Positions 5,268 to 5,726 of a DNA stretch of 5,726 nt are shown here, in pieces; the stretch's first letter is position 1; each line of letters starts with the position of its first letter. This stretch comes from Planctomycetota bacterium. GTDB lineage: Bacteria; Planctomycetota; UBA11346. The position numbers and the translations under genes were made by a program. The stretch covers positions 1 to 5,726 of the forward strand of contig JACDGQ010000229.1 of NCBI GenBank assembly GCA_013821615.1. Reading direction: 5' to 3'. A model generated the notes under the pieces. The model had not been told where the DNA came from, did no database searches, and saw only the letters and a program-made list of their open reading frames with translations.

Positions 5268-5301
5268 GGCTGTCCGGGTGTCCAGCTCTCCGGCTATCCG
5301 G
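5262..5301. repeat. Octamer array running into the ispG stop codon
   Basis: Five in-phase 8-bp units, CTGTCCGG, CTGTCCGG, GTGTCCAG, CTCTCCGG and CTATCCGG, fill this stretch. More degenerate copies lie on either side (TTATCTGG at 5254 and CGATCGGA at 5302). The ispG stop codon (CTA on the plus strand, 5294-5296) lies inside the last clear unit. The first unit overlaps the right arm of the long inverted repeat. Confidence 0.8.
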
Positions 5302-5726
5302 CGATCGGACTTTCCGCCGGCTCCTTCCACTTCCCCGCTTCCTTGATCAGGCCGATCAGCTCGGCGCGGGCGCCGACGAAGGCGATGCCGGTGCGCACCT
5401 TGTCGCGGCCGCGGTAGAGGTCGACCTTGCCCGGGCCGGACCCGACGAAGCCGAAGTCGGCGTCGGCCATCTCGCCCGGTCCGTTGACGATGCAGCCCAT
5501 GATCGCGATGGTCACGCCGTCGAGGTGGTTGGTGACCTCCTTGATGTGCGCGGTGACCTCGATGAGGTCGAAGAGCGTGCGTCCGCACGACGGACAGGCG
5601 ACGTAGTCGGCGCGGGTGATGCGCGCCTTCACCGCCTGCAGGATGGTGTAGGCCTGGCGGCGCGGGTCGGCCGCGGCCGGCAGGTAGAGCGCGTCGCCGA
5701 TGCCGTCGATGAGCAGCGCACCGGCC
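5294..5726 (-). CDS. ispG: 4-hydroxy-3-methylbut-2-enyl diphosphate synthase, C-terminal part
   Basis: IspG (GcpE) is the [4Fe-4S] enzyme that reduces methylerythritol cyclodiphosphate to HMBPP, the penultimate step of the MEP isoprenoid pathway, in the cytoplasm. The last 143 residues are visible; the 5' part lies beyond the right edge. They begin AGALLIDGIGDALYLPA, then AYTILQAVKARITRADYVACPSCGRTLFDL. MGCIVNGPGEMADADFGFVG and GKVDLYRGRDKV follow. The cluster-binding cysteines are present: both of CPSC (codons at 5594-5596 and 5585-5587) and the one in MGC (5492-5494). So is the catalytic glutamate of NGPGE. The CPSCGRTLFDL form matches the plastid/Bacteroidetes/Chlamydiae/Planctomycetes branch, where IspG often has an extra central domain; that region is out of view. 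The last residues (ESPIAG) and the TAG stop are partly encoded by the octamer repeat. The GTG at 5632 is internal and not the start. Confidence 0.96.
   Translation of the reverse strand, partial: AGALLIDGIGDALYLPAAADPRRQAYTILQAVKARITRADYVACPSCGRTLFDLIEVTAHIKEVTNHLDGVTIAIMGCIVNGPGEMADADFGFVGSGPGKVDLYRGRDKVRTGIAFVGARAELIGLIKEAGKWKEPAESPIAG

Overview
The window is high-GC bacterial DNA (about two thirds G+C by eye) carrying housekeeping genes separated by repeat-rich intergenic spacers. The IspG C-terminus (CPSCGRTLFDL, MGCIVNGPGEMADADFG) is of the kind seen in plastids, Bacteroidetes, Chlamydiae and Planctomycetes. LeuD ([21 protein letters not shown]) resembles the cyanobacterial/PVC type. A FHA plus RsbW-type kinase and a two-domain redoxin also fit a Planctomycetota or related PVC bacterium. 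This placement is an inference from motif memory and not a proven taxonomy.

Layout, left to right. (1) The 5' end of a leftward AMP-binding/NRPS-like adenylation gene, cut by the window edge (1-133). (2) A leftward tRNA-Leu(UAG) with encoded CCA (304-388), followed by an intrinsic terminator (260-301). (3) A 317-bp gene-free spacer (389-705) with 21 in-phase 7-bp repeats, a hairpin and three inverted copies of the same heptamer. (4) A leftward FHA/anti-sigma-type kinase gene (706-1560). (5) A divergent spacer with a candidate extended -10 for the kinase and a strong hairpin in front of leuC. (6) A rightward leuC-leuD operon (1725-3772) encoding both subunits of isopropylmalate isomerase, with a hairpin enclosing the leuD stop codon. 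(7) A convergent spacer framed by inverted 8-bp repeat arrays (3783-3932). (8) A leftward exported two-domain thioredoxin-fold protein (3934-5037). (9) A spacer with a 38-bp-arm inverted repeat and an octamer array that runs into the stop codon of (10) leftward ispG, present only as its C-terminal 143 residues (5294-5726).

The genes do not form one pathway. leuCD make a leucine-biosynthesis enzyme, ispG belongs to the MEP isoprenoid pathway, the redoxin probably works outside the cytoplasm, and the kinase is a regulator without its partner in view. The most unusual content is non-coding. Three of the five intergenic spacers carry a short (7-8 bp) tandem array facing an inverted array of the same unit across a spacer, with a different unit at each locus. 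These could act as terminators or RNA-stability elements, or could be a dispersed fold-back repeat family.
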